DNA of 64,000 bases from Ulva prolifera. Taxonomy: Eukaryota > Chlorophyta > Ulvophyceae > Ulvales > Ulvaceae. A program made the position numbers and the translations under genes. This document shows, in pieces, positions 1 to 11,656 of the stretch; the stretch's first letter is position 1; each line of letters opens with the position of its first letter. The stretch covers positions 2,972,022-3,036,021 of the forward strand of contig CM041202.1 in the NCBI GenBank assembly GCA_023078555.1. The letters are read 5' to 3'. Below the pieces are notes generated by a model. That model did not search any database. It was not told the origin of the DNA and was given only the letters and a program-made list of their open reading frames with translations.

Positions 1-231
1 AAGGCGAGCACAAAGTTCACGGGGCAACTGTACGCGCTCAAGAAGGAGGAGGGTGGCAGGCACAAGCCGTTTGTGTCCGGGTACCGGCCGCAGTTCTTCT
101 TCCGGACCGCCGACGTGACGGGCTCGATCACGCTGCCGGACGAGGTGAGCATGTGCATGCCGGGCGACAACGTGACGGCGGAGTTTGAGCTGATCTCGCC
201 GACGCCGATCGAAAAGGGGCTCAAGTTCGCG

Positions 232-263
<32 letters not shown>

Positions 264-285
264 CGTCGTCGCCGAGATCGCGTGA
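1..285 (+). CDS. Elongation factor Tu, C-terminal part (probably mitochondrial, nuclear-encoded)
   Basis: The frame is open from base 1 and ends with TGA at 283-285, giving the last 94 residues of an EF-Tu; the 5' part lies outside the window. The protein covers the end of domain III, with [20 protein letters not shown] and the closing [18 protein letters not shown], all diagnostic of EF-Tu, the GTPase that delivers aminoacyl-tRNA to the ribosome. The setting among intron-bearing eukaryotic genes shows that this copy is nuclear, so the product should be imported into an organelle. The closing GRTVGAGVV fits mitochondrial EF-Tu, but a plastid role cannot be excluded because the targeting peptide is not visible. 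No intron is seen in this part. Confidence 0.93.
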
Positions 286-1602
286 GCGCAGCTAGCACTC
301 GGGGGGGAGCGCTGCCGCGAGCACGCCAGCGCCGGCAGGCCACGGATGTTCGACTGTGTACTGTGCTTGCTGCGGGGATGCTGGGGCAGCGCGTGCTGTG
401 CTGCGGCGTGTGTGTGGGGCAGGGGGCACATCGTCAAGATCGGAGCGGTTGTAGCAGCATGTGGGTCCGAGGGGCGACGGCCCCTGGCGCAAGCCCACCA
501 TGGTACGCTTGGTGCCATCGCCACCATGCTCTGCGCCGCGACCGCCCCAGCCGCAGCATCTCACAGAGCTGCTGGCTGTGCACAAGCGGTGCCTAACAAA
601 GCAGTGTGCGTTGGGTGCTGTGCAGGCCGGGCCGGGGCAGGCAGCAAGCGCTGCACGTTTGTCGCTGTGGGAGGGTGCCCACGACCAGACGAATGGCGCC
701 ACCGTTTTTTGGCAGATGTGTAAATGAATGGCTGCACACGTGCCTCCGGGATCGCAGTGATGTGCTCACACCTGCTCTGTGCATGGGTGCTCGTGCTGCT
801 GTGTCATGTGAATGCTTACATCGGCTGCGGCGTGCGCATCAGACAGCAATCATCATATGCTACAGAGACAAGGTCGGCCAGGCCGGGCGCATCGCAAGGA
901 CAGCGCACAGGCCCAGGAATGTCACCACCAATAACGGGTACAGGCACATCAGCGCAGCCACGTCGCCGACACGCATGCACAGCCGGACTGCCACACGTCC
1001 AACGCCCAGACAGCGATCGTCGTGCGCAAACAGACAGCACACCCTGCGGACAGACCAGCAGAGGGAAATCAGCGCGCAAACGGACACACAACTCCCACAC
1101 GCGACTGGTTCATGAATGTCGATGTGCAAGCCTGTGATGTCGGCTATGCTCTCGGGTGATGGAGATCATCAAACGGGCGACCATTCCATCGGTGCAGACT
1201 GCAGACCACGGTCCATGTGCCAGCAGGCTGCGTCACGTAGCCGTCCTGCCGCAGCATGTGGCGCCTGCACTCTTGCTAGCCACCGGCGGCGCGTGTGCTA
1301 GCAGTAATTACAGCAACCCTGCCGTGCGCGGCCGCACCCCACACGCCGTCTCTGCAGCCCCACCCCCACTCCCGCGCCAGTCCCAACATCAATCGCTCCA
1401 TGGTAGAAAAAGAAATCACTGCCCAGGCTCGAAATTGAGCCGATAGAAACCAGAGTCTGAGCCACCCGCACGTATGCCATCGGCCACACAACAGGCCACA
1501 CTTGAGGGCACATCCCCACCTGCTGGGCAAGGGCTCAAGCTGCTCAACTAAAATCAGAGCTCCCCACCAATAGCGGAGCTCCCCCGTCCCGCGCCCGCCT
1601 GC
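286..1602. other. Intergenic, no gene recognised
   Basis: This stretch lies between the convergent 3' ends of EF-Tu (+) and the alpha/beta hydrolase (-). Several short open frames are present on both strands, but none has a recognisable domain or shows continuity with a neighbour. It probably holds the two 3' untranslated regions. Confidence 0.5.
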
Positions 1603-4600
1603 TCAGGAGGCCCCGAGGCCGCGCTGGAGGCTCGCGTGCGGCTCCCACACGCCGGCGGCGGGCCGCACCGCCTCGAGGAACTCCGCAATCACGCGGTCCG
1701 CCCACGACGCCCCCAGTGGCCACAGCCCCTCGAGGTGCGCGCAGTGGCCCCCCGCCGCCGTCACCACCAGCGCCGTCGCAGGGTTCGCCGTGCACTCCGC
1801 GACCGGCAGGGTTCCGAGGAAGGGGTCGTCGGCGGAGACGAGGAAGAGCGTCGGGGTGCGAATTCGCGGTATGAACTGCGCACTGGAGCCGGCGGCGTAG
1901 TACATGTCGACGCTCGGGAAGCCGGCGGCCTTGCAGGTGGCGGCGGCGTCGAAATCGGCGAGCGTCAGCGCCTCGGCGACGGTGCTGCAGTCGATGTTCG
2001 GCAGCAGCTCCACCTGGTGCTGGTGCCGCCGCATGTACTTCTTCAGCCTGCGCACACAGGGGCCGCTGCCGGGGTGGGGGCTCAGGGTATGCATGTGTGA
2101 GAAGGGCAGAGGTGGTAAGGCGGGCATCACCGCAAAACCTGTGAGCATCACAAGAATACGAGCTCCGAACCAGCGCAACGCTCCGACGCCACAGCACAGG
2201 CAGATCCCAAAGCTGCCACACCAACAGGGGTATGCACAAATCCGCGCGTGGGGCGGCCGCACAGCTCATGCTGAGCCCGCGCTTGTGACCGGAATGCACT
2301 TCACACCTCTACACATGTTATGACCACTCGGACGCATGCCCGTGCGGCATGTGCATGCATTGGCGGTCGGCCCATGCTGGGATCGCGGGTGCCACTGATG
2401 GTACGCGCAAGGGCAGGCAGCGTGGTCATGTCATGTTGTTTGCACAGCACGGCACAGCACGACACAGCACAGCGCCCGCACCTGTACGTCAGCACGAGGT
2501 TGTAGATCCACGGCATCGTCCACGGCTTGCTGATCTTCTGGCTCGCGCTCGCCATGCAGAACGGGTTGCTCACGACCACCGCCGCGCTCAGCCCCGGCCG
2601 CGGCCGCTGCTGCGCGCTGCGTCCCCCCGCCTCCCCCTGTGACGCGCCGCCCGACCTGGACTGCGTGTGCTGTGAGTGCTGCGTGCTGGCCATGTCCGTT
2701 GGCTTCGCCCCGGCAACGAGGCGTCGGTCGCGGGGGGTCGGGCTGCGAGAGTCTGTGCGCTCGCTACCGCTCCACCAGATGGGCCGCGGCACCGCCCGCG
2801 CGGCCGCTGCGACGCTGTTGCCCGCCGAGGACGACCCCCGCCCGGCCGCCGGCGACAGCAGCGCGCCATGCATTGTGACCGTCACCTCCCCAGACCCGCG
2901 CCGGGAAGAGAGATCGGCGGCGCTGCCGTCCAGGCTCGGCAGGCGCGACGGCAGCGTGTGTCGGGTGCTCTCCGCGACCGCATGCACGGCAGCCGGCGAG
3001 CCCGCGTGGCCGCGCGCACCAGACTTCGTCAACGCCGCGGCCCCCACCCTTTCGCCCCCGCTCTGCGCGGTGACGGCCGGCAGTGGGGAGCCGTCCGCGG
3101 ACGCCGCACCGGAGGTGGCTTCCGGCATGACCTGGGAGCCAAAGGCAGTCAGATCCGGCGCGGCGGCCGTATCCGTGCTGCGTGGCCGGGGCAGCGAGGG
3201 GGGAGAGCAGGAGCCGCAGGCGGAGGCGGCGGGGCTGTGCGGGGGTGGCGGCGCCGTCCATGCCGACGGCGGCGGCGGCGGCGGCGAAGCGGCCGAGCCG
3301 CGGGCTTTCGCGGACTCGGCTGCAAAGTCGCCCGAATCGGCTTCTGCGGTGTACTTGGTGAGGAGCAGCGCGCCGAGCGAGTAGCCGACGGCGAAGATGG
3401 GCGCCTCGGGGAAGCGCCTGCAGGAGACGCGTTTGCTGCCGTGTGTCACGATTCAGAGTACAGCGGCAGCACCAGCATCGAGCGGCATGGGGACGTTCAG
3501 ATGATCCGTGAGACGGCACAGAGCCCCCAGCCGCCACCACTTTCCCATGAATAGTTGGGGGGGGGGGTTTGTGCAGAGGTTCTACCGCATTGGCTGGAGT
3601 GAAGGGACGCCGGGCCGCCCGCCTCACCCAGGAGCGCGTAGACGGGCGTGCACCACACACGGACGCTCCGTGAGCCACAGCGATGCGCATCGGCAGCGCG
3701 CACAGCTGCAATGATGCACTACATGAATGCGTAGCGTAGGCACTTTGAGGTTGTAGAACTGTCCGCAGCCTCGAGAACGTGAACGGGGGGGGGGCGCACC
3801 CGGCGATGTGGGTTACGGCCTCGTGGATGTCATGCGTGTGCACGGCGTTGTAGCACTGCGGCGTCGTGAGCGCGAGGCCGGCGCAGCCGCGGTAGTTGAG
3901 CACGACCGCGCGCCACCCGCGCTGCTCCGCCGCGCGGCACATCCACTTCACATACCCCTCCTGGCTGCCCCCTGCACCGCCGCGCCTCCGCCGTCACGCA
4001 CCGGCCGCCGCCGACCCTGCCCACACAGACCACAGGCTGCCCCACCCGCCCCGGGCCATGCCACCCCTCGCACTGACGGCATGCGCACACACGTGACGGA
4101 TGAGGCCGCTTGCTGACAGGAACCCCGGCAACGCGCTGCCGCGTGCTGTGCGTGCTGCGGGCGGAAGGCGGAGGGGCGCACCGGTGATGCCGTGGAGGAC
4201 GAGCACGATCGGCGCGGAGGCCTCGTGTGCACCGCCGCCGGCGCCGCCGCGCCACCAGTCGAGCGCGATGCAGCCGCCGTCGCGCATGCCCCGCACCTCC
4301 CGGTAGAACGTCCCGAGCACCGTGCCCTGCCGGAGGACTGCATGCATGCGGCGGTGTCGGTGCCTGCGCCGCGCCTCGCCGGTCGTGCCCAGATCACTGG
4401 GAGCTGTAGAACAGTCGCCAGGACAGCACTCCGCACGGCCAGATTCATACCTCCCTCCAAAGCGGAGTGGAATCGCACGCAGTGAGTGGATGTGGTGCAT
4501 GGCGAACATGCGTATGGCGATGGCGCTGTGTGGCAGGAGTGCAGCTATGCAAGGGGTCTGCATGAAGCAGCCTCGTACAGCACAGCGACAGCGAGGCATG

Positions 4601-5465
4601 CAGGCACTGACACTGGGTGGCACTGCCACTGGGTGAGACTGCTCGAAGCGATCGAGCTCGAGATGCACTCGGCGACGGGGCTGGGGAGGGGCCAAGGAGG
4701 GTATGCGTGCGTGCCGTGTTGGTGTTCATCTGGCTCTGCCCCTGTGAGAGAGTATAATCACGTCAGAATGCAGGTGAATGATGCATCGTGCAGGCTCTCG
4801 TATTCGATGTGTCGATTGTTGTCGCAGCGGGCAGGTGGTGTGGCACGGCATGGCCATGTGGCCAAGTGAGGTCAATGGCCAACAATGCACTGGTTTGTCT
4901 GTGTCGGTTCCAGCAGCCTGAAGTCTATTATGATCATGACGTGATCGATGGGAGACTTGGGGTTATTCAGCCATGGATGTCAGCAAGTGAGAGTAGGGAA
5001 GGGAGCAGTGGGCACCTGTGAGCATGGTCTGAGCATGCGCAGAGAACGCAAGCGGGGCAGGCCAGTACGGCTCTTGCAGAATCGGGCATCGCTCCACAAT
5101 CAGCTTCGCGAGTGGGCCTGACCCCAGGAACAGCTTGGGGGCTGCAACGGACTTGAAATATTCCCTGCAAACCATACCTGTAACCCCCGTCCAGCAAGTG
5201 CACCTGAGCATCAGCGAACAGCCACAAGCAGACATTCTATCAGACTGAGGGGTCGCCTGTGTATTATCGTGGTGAGTGGTGCTTCGTGTTTGTGGCAGTG
5301 CGAGTGCAAGACCTCGGCGACGAGCTGCGCGAAGCAGATGCCATGGGCGGATGGCATCTCGAACACGCACCACGAATAAACAGCAATTGCTCCAGCAGCC
5401 ACGGCGCAGGGAGCATATTGCGACAGAAGCCGTGGGATGCTTGTCACTGCCTGAGATGGTGGCAT
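1603..5465 (-). CDS. EMB8/ABHD1-3-type alpha/beta hydrolase with long insertion
   Basis: Exons read on the minus strand: 5371-5465, 5016-5164, an unresolved exon near 4600-4700, 4182-4326, 3800-3971, 2482-3417 and 1603-2047; the phases of the six named exons agree with their neighbours. The protein has a hydrophobic N-terminus, then EPYWPAPLAFSAHAQTM, DGGCIALDWW, the oxyanion-region HGITGGSQEGYVKWM and NYRGCAGLALTTPQCYNA, which are hallmarks of the EMB8/YheT family. The catalytic set is visible: Ser in GYSLGA, Asp in SADDPF and His in GGHCAHLEG. This family contains membrane-associated esterases or lipases; the substrate here is unknown. About 240 Ala/Ser/Pro-rich residues sit between the nucleophile elbow and the next strand (AAVVVSNPF), all within one exon. 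The start codon at 5465 is the first Met before the hydrophobic segment. Confidence 0.88.
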
Positions 5466-6515
5466 GCTCGCGTGCGACGCTGCAGGGCAGTCCGGGCTAG
5501 GCCTACTTCACGGAAACAATCTAGTAAACTGGACAAGCTCCGTCCGCCGTAACCTCATTGCGCATAATAAATTCCGCGTCCGGTCGCTGTCGCATTCCAA
5601 CCGGTGCTTTCCTTGCAGCAGGATTGTGAGCAGCAGGAGCGCAAACTACATGAACGCTGAATCAGCACGTCGTAGTATGTCCTCGCCAAAACAAGGCGCC
5701 TGGAAACATATGTGACCGATGCCTGTTGGACTGTGCGTATGACTCAAGCATGGTCGCAAGTTGGCCAATTTCTGCCATTCATGGGTAATGGAAGCGAAGC
5801 CACGTGACGCAGGCAGCATCGTAACAGTGGCGAAAGTGGTGGTGTTGTTGAACATGCATGTACCGGACTAGGTGCATACGTCAAAGCAGGCAGAAAATGT
5901 AGGGGGAGGTATGATCTTGTGTCAATGGAGGCCTGTTGTGTCCCACAGGTTGCACATGTATTGTGCCCCAAGGACGGGTGGATGGGCGCAAGTGAAGTAA
6001 TGGCTACAGCTCCCAATGGGGCCACCACGCTGATACCCAGGCTATGGTCCAGCCACTTTCTCACCAGAACATTTCGCCAATCGGATCTGATCTGTAAACA
6101 TGAGGTGCATCACGCAGGAATGCTTGGTGGTGGTCAGCAACATGCAAGAGCTGTCTGACGAAGGTGAGCAAAGCAGTGCTATCTCTCCATCGAGCTGCTG
6201 TGACCGCATGGACCGAGCAGGAAAGCAACACTGACTCACCTGGGCCATGTCCGGGTGCACATTGACCACAGATCTACCGGCACTCTAGGCATTGAACAAC
6301 TGACAATTTCTGGCCATCACGCAGGACCCGCCGAAACATCGCAATAGACATGCCGAAATTACACTGCAGCCATGGACAGTGACTGGGGCCATGGGAATCT
6401 ACGTTCCTAGCGGCAGCTTGAACTGGAAGGCTGTTGCGCTCCCAAAGCAGCCTTTTCTTATGACATGCAATTATATGGAGCACTTTGCACACACGAGATG
6501 TGATAAGCCCCGTTT
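5466..6515. other. Intergenic, no gene recognised
   Basis: This lies between the 5' end of the hydrolase gene and the 3' end of PEN-2, both on the minus strand. It should contain the hydrolase promoter and 5' untranslated region and the PEN-2 3' untranslated region. Short open frames on both strands have no family resemblance. Confidence 0.5.
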
Positions 6516-6955
6516 CTAGAAAATCCATCCTACTGCCTTCAAGTCTATCCTGGTGGCATCTAGCTTCTTGATGAACTCTTCGGAGAACACGCGGTCATAC
6601 CCAATCATGTAAAGAAGCATCCAGGAGATGAAGAAAGGAGTCACAGCTGCAAAGCCTACGGCTGAATACAGGGTGTCTGCATGTAGGGAGAGCCTATCTC
6701 AGGACGGGTGGGTTTACTGAGGTATGTTTTGCTGAGGCAGTTCATGAACCAGGTCGCACATTTCTCTATGACAGCGTTTCGTCTTTGTCTCGTCACATAA
6801 GGCCAGAACAGCCAGACATTAGTGAACCAGAACCAAGGGAGAAAGAAGCAACCTGCAATGAACAGTGCACGCCCATCTCGGTTACGTCGCTGCCGAACAG
6901 AGATGCAAGAGATATCCAGCAAGACAGAAGCGGAGGAAACGTATTTGTAGTGCAT
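6516..6955 (-). CDS. PEN2: Gamma-secretase subunit PEN-2
   Basis: Two exons, 6760-6955 and 6516-6676, join in phase 1 to give 118 residues, within the usual 100-146 for PEN-2. The family core is clear: FIAGCFFLPWFWFTNVWLFW, the short re-entrant/first membrane hairpin, followed after the splice by YSAVGFAAVTPFFISWMLLY, the last membrane helix. PEN-2 is the smallest subunit of the presenilin/nicastrin/APH-1 protease in endomembranes and is needed for presenilin activation. The intron starts GTGCGACC and ends CATGCAG. The start at 6955 is the first Met upstream of the core; a further upstream exon with a different start (the frame opening at 7086) remains possible. The C-terminus is basic/acidic and ends VGWIF. 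Confidence 0.85.
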
Positions 6956-7184
6956 AGTTTTTGCGCCTTTGGCAACGCGATCAGTTCTCTGTCAACCGAC
7001 ACAGCGTGTTCTCTGCGCCCATCCGATGCCCCGGTTTGCCGCTGCCGCAAGTCAGCTGCGGCAATTTGGGGAGCGTCATCGTCCATCTGATATCTATGCT
7101 AGGAGATGGAGGGATTCAGATGACTGAGATCTGCAGCATCTGAAATGCAGCGAATTGCATCAACATAATCATTGCGAACAGCTC

Positions 7185-7335
7185 TCACGCCAACAAAGCG
7201 GTGCGACAAGCCTTCCGCTCATCCATACGCTCTTCGAGCCAGTCAGAATATCTTTCAGCAATGTCTAGCCTGACAGCGGCAAATGTGGCAACAGTGTCGC
7301 AGTGCTCGAGACACACGAGTGCGTGCAGGAGAAAG
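7185..7335 (-). CDS. Terminal exon of an unrecognised protein
   Basis: On the minus strand a good 3' splice signal (pyrimidine-rich, ending TTCGCAG) is followed by 49 codons and a TGA at 7185-7187. The peptide begins FLLHALVCLEHCDTVATFAA and continues with a charged amphipathic helix containing RYSDWLEERMDERKAC. The composition looks like real protein rather than a shadow. Upstream exons probably lie between 7480 and 7890; a segment around 7680-7760 could encode a hydrophobic stretch, but I could not join it with confidence. I do not recognise a family. The exon is on the same strand as PEN-2 and just upstream of it, so it belongs to a separate gene. Confidence 0.35.
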
Positions 7336-9240
7336 CTGCGAAGGGAGAGAAGAGGATGTACGTTCTGGCGAGCAGCATGTAAGACGTATGTGTTGTTTTC
7401 ACTGGCGTGTGTTTGGCCTGTGCTGCAGACGGGGCTCCCTGCGGGGCAAACGACCTCAACGGTGTGCCCGTAGCCACTTATTCCTGACGATCACCTGGTA
7501 ACGCAAGCGAAGCCCTTCGTCTGTCACACGTGCCGGCACGGCTTGCGACACGGCGGTGCACCCTGTACTGGACCACGTTAGACAGCATGTTTTCTCTCGG
7601 GGCCTGCATACGACAAAGGGCTTGCGGGTGGACTGTTGGGGCTGCAGTGCCCTCAATAAGGGGTCACATGTGCCAACACGGCAGTCGACCGGACCTGGCA
7701 AACATCACCGCACAAATCAGAGCGTACATGTTCGTTATCGCGAAGGCGCTCGGTGGTGCGGGCCCGGACTGATGCGCAGATTGCAGTCCCTGTGGGCTCC
7801 GGCATGAGTATATCACCTTCATGGACAGATCAGGTGGATGCCACACAACAAGACCTTCGTAGGCACAACTACGCCATCTGCAATTCATCGTTGCTGTTGT
7901 GCAAGCACATGCGTAACAGCAGTCCCCCAGTGTGGAGCCAGGAGCCAGGATTGCTCAAACGTAGTGTCAGCCCCTGTGACACCGTGAGGTCAGCCCAAAT
8001 TACCGATCACTGGCTCATATGATTGCAGCTGCCTGGAATGTCACATATTCACAGCACGCACAAAGCAGAAATGACCGACCATGGGAGATGACTGAGTGCT
8101 GCCAAAGGAATTCTGCCATACTTGTGGTGCATTACAGTTCAGCAGCCTGGCCAGCCAGTTGCACAAGGTTACTAAACCACAATGCACACCAAAGCCGCAC
8201 AGAGGCCCAATGGTGAGCCAACAAACACTGCTCTCCTAAAAACCTGCAAAAATGTGAAACATCCATATAAAAATCCAAAAGCGGCGTAAAGGGTATAATA
8301 CTACTTCAAATCCGAGTCAGCCACGCTGAAATGCATATGGCAGCAACGGCGATTCCCTCCCAGCTGCAGTACCCTCGAGCCTGCGCAACTTCACGCACAC
8401 TGCAGACACATCAGCCCACAGCAGTGCACGAGGAATACCCGGTGCTCTACACCAGCATGAGAGGCGCAGACGCCGCGCAGCCTGCTGCTGAATGGAAGCA
8501 ACGCCAGGAGAAACAGGGAAGTTGCAGAGGGCTGCTGGCGCCAACGGCCGTACCCCCCTCGAAAGCGCACAGAAACGCACGTGCGCGCCATGCCTCTTGC
8601 TGAGACATCTGCAGGCAGCTACACAGCCATGACATGCGAGATACAGCTGCTCTTGCAGCTCAACCCCTCCCCCCCCCCCCCCCAACAGAAGCATTCAAGT
8701 TTCTCGCCTGCACACTGAGCAGAGTACGAAAGGTGGGGCACTATGCCATGATACGGCACCCCCATCTGTATCTGTCTCTTGTTCGGTTCTGCTTGTCTCC
8801 ACACGACTCACACTGCTACCTGGGCACACTCACTGCCCTGCCTCACGGTCCTCTCACCTCACACGTCTGCTGCTCCTGGCGACAGCAGTACACTTCACAG
8901 CCACATCCTGCATCTGGTCTGGCGGGGGACTGGCGGCCCCTCCACCGCCCCACACCTCGCATCGCAGCAAATCTAAGCCAGATCACCTGTCCTGCCTTCT
9001 CATCATAAGCCGCAACTTGCCGCCCACAACGCATTTGCACACCACAAGTGGATATCGGCTGCCGCCCGTGGTGGCCGCGGCGCCTCCCCTTCCGGCATAT
9101 TCCCGTTGAACGGGACAATGACTCCACACGTCTGCCGCGTGGATCGCTCAGCGCTTACGGTGCGACCTAAGCACAGCGCGAAGGTGGAGCCATTGACAAC
9201 CACCACCGCCAGGTCGGGGGTGCACCCGAGGCTAGCGGCC
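7336..9240. other. Mostly uninterpreted; likely upstream exons or introns of the preceding gene
   Basis: No conserved domain was recognised on either strand. The stretch probably contains upstream exons of the gene ending at 7185 and intergenic DNA. A run of about 16 C residues lies at roughly 8668-8683. Several open frames between 8317 and 9130 have compositions like antisense or non-coding GC-rich DNA. Confidence 0.35.
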
Positions 9241-10553
9241 TCACTCCCCAGACACTGCCGCCGGACCCTCCGCGGCCATCACGCGCGGCGTGAGGCGGGG
9301 CGTCATCGAGTGGTCCCCCCCGCCGCGCCGCGCCGTGTCCGCCGCGGCGGCCGCCGCCAGCCCCGCGCGCTCCTCCAGCACGGCCAGCCGCAGCATGCGC
9401 AGCGCGTCGCGCTCCGCGTGCAGCACTCCGGCCTGGCGCTTCGCCGCAGCCTTCGCGTCAAAGAGGCGCGCCTGTGCGGCATGCGTAGCGGTCGAGAGCT
9501 GCGCCGCGAAGATCATCGCCTCGGCGTGCGCAACCTGGAGGCCCGGGGCTGGCCCGCGCGGGCTGTCATCATGCATGCGTGCCTCGCCCGAGCCGTCATC
9601 CGGCGGCGGAGCCGTGCACCGGTCGTGCGCTAGCAGCATGTTTGACACGAAGTCAGGCGCCGCCATCATGGCGGGGGACGACGGCGCGATGGCCGGGTCG
9701 AGCCGCCGCGCCTGGTCCATGAACAGCAACGCCGCGTCCGCATGCATGGTCGCAGCCGCGATCGGCAGCTGCCGCAGCGCCTCACGCACCGTCGGCGGCT
9801 GCGGCGGCGGTGCCGCCTCCTCCAGCGCGTGCTTCAGCCTTTGCTTGCACTCAGCCATCGCGTTCACGGATCCGAGGAGCAGCTCGGCCACGCGCTCCTG
9901 TGTTGCGACGCGCTGCGTGAGCACGTCCAGCTCGGCCTTGATGCCCGCGACCCGCACCTGCTGGGACCCCTCGGCCACCTCGATCGGCTGCTCTGCGAAG
10001 GCGTGGCGGTGGAGCGCCTTCAGCTCGGCTTGTGCGCTGGCGTGGGCCTCGGCGTCTCTCTCTAGGATCGAGGCCTGCTGAGTCAGCTGCTTCACCTGCC
10101 TCTCTAGAGCGCCGATGCGCATCTCGGCGCGGTTGCAGGCCTCCATGGCCCTCAGATAGCACTCGAAACTCCCGAGGTCGTGGGTGTGAGCTCTTGGATG
10201 TTCGTGGCCGGATACTTGCGCAAGCAGCCTGCAAGTCGGTGTCATGCGCATGCATGAGTAATGCCCCAGCGTTCTCTGGATCCTCTTTCCGTCGACAGCT
10301 GACGCTGGCATGTAAGGATGAAGTCGTACTGCATTGAGAGTGCCTCGATGCTGTGGTGGTCTTGTGTGAGGGTGGCGAGCAGGCGCTGTTGGTCTTGGAG
10401 CGTCTCCTGCTCGTGTCGCAGTCTGTTCTCCACATCCTCGAGCTGCGCCCGGGTCTGGCGCAACGCAGCAGCAGCGTAATCAGATCTCGCAAGGATTGCG
10501 TTGAGCTCGGCTGTTTTGGTCGCCGTTTTCTTCACGCGACAGTGGTCTCCCAT
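9241..10553 (-). CDS. Coiled-coil protein of unknown function
   Basis: Two exons are evident on the minus strand. The first starts with Met at 10553 (MGDHCRVKKTATKTAELNA) and runs to about 10300; the second runs from about 10180 to the stop at 9241. The exact splice is unresolved. Residues up to about 230 form heptad-rich coiled coil: ALRQTRAQLEDVENRLRHEQ in the first exon, then EMRIGALERQVKQLTQQ and ELDVLTQRVATQERVAELLL. The rest is Ala/Pro-rich with a helical segment near the C-terminus, ending AAEGPAAVSGE. No family is recognised; it could be a cytoskeletal, tethering or centrosomal component. It lies head-to-tail with another coiled-coil gene (11657-14771) on the same strand, but the sequences are not obviously related. 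Confidence 0.55.
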
Positions 10554-11656
10554 GACTACGCAATTGGAGTGACTCCGTGCGGTTCGTGGCAAGACGGCAT
10601 GACAGGCCTACGGATGGCACCTCAAGTTGCAAATAACTTTCTCAACTGTCGAGATTGTTGCGGAGCACAGGGACGTAGGACTTGGCCGGGGTGTTCTGTT
10701 TGGGCCATTTATCTTGGTTGAGCATGGCTCCGGCGTCAACGTGATTCTTGTTGGACCCCGCAGACATGTTCAGTCATGACAAGGTGGTGACAGGCGCGCA
10801 CGTTTGCGCCATAACTTGAGGCCGGGAGCTGGCCAACGAAGGAGACTTTGCCGGATGCCAAAGCTACCTGCATCAAGCTTGTCCGAGTACTCATTAACCC
10901 GTACAAGGCTCATCTTGCGAACCACTGCGTACACAAGCTAGCAATTTCAGACTTCAGTCAGGGTCAACAAACAGTGACATGGCTCTGGGTCACAACAACA
11001 ATGCAAAATCACGCACCACATTTCTGTGATACATGCGAGAGTCTCCAAGGGGATATGTTAAATTGCCAAACACGCACGCATCAAGTGCTGAGCCACAACT
11101 CCTGAAGGCACAACAACCAAGCCTACACGTATATCTTGCATACACTAGAGTCCCATGGGCTCACCATTCACCATTTCGCCCACGTCTGCCCCAGCTAGCC
11201 TCAACCACCAGAGACTTCATTGTTATTGCGTCGCCCATCAACATTCTAGACGAACGATCATAGCTCCCATCACAAATCAGTCAGTCTGCTCTAGCAGCAG
11301 CCACATCCTAGACACCTGTTGACAGCCACAGGCACATAACCTGCCAGAAAAACAATCCACACCATCGCCAGGGGTTCGCTGCACCACAGTGCCCCCTGAC
11401 CGCTGAACCCCTGTCCGAAAGCCTCAGTGTGGTGCGGATAGCCACTGCACCACAATACCCCGCCGAGAGCAGCGATGGCCACTTTTGTACAACCGCCGAC
11501 GGGAGGCACGGTCGAGTGTGCTGCCTGCCAACGGCTCCTCACCCCAGAGCTGCGCAGCGGTGACGGCGCCCCTGCCCACATGCATGCGTGCCTACACGTA
11601 CATGCCCAGTGTACTGCCTCCACGCCGCTGCGGCCGGCGGATCGAAGGGTGCTCAA
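10554..11656. other. Intergenic, no gene recognised
   Basis: This stretch lies between two minus-strand coiled-coil genes. It has lower GC than its neighbours and only short open frames, and should hold the promoter of the gene starting at 10553 and the 3' untranslated region of the CCDC6-like gene. Confidence 0.5.

Noticed and set aside
2527-3384. 285-codon plus-strand open frame
   Set aside because: Antisense of the hydrolase exon with the insertion; the sense strand carries the conserved motifs.
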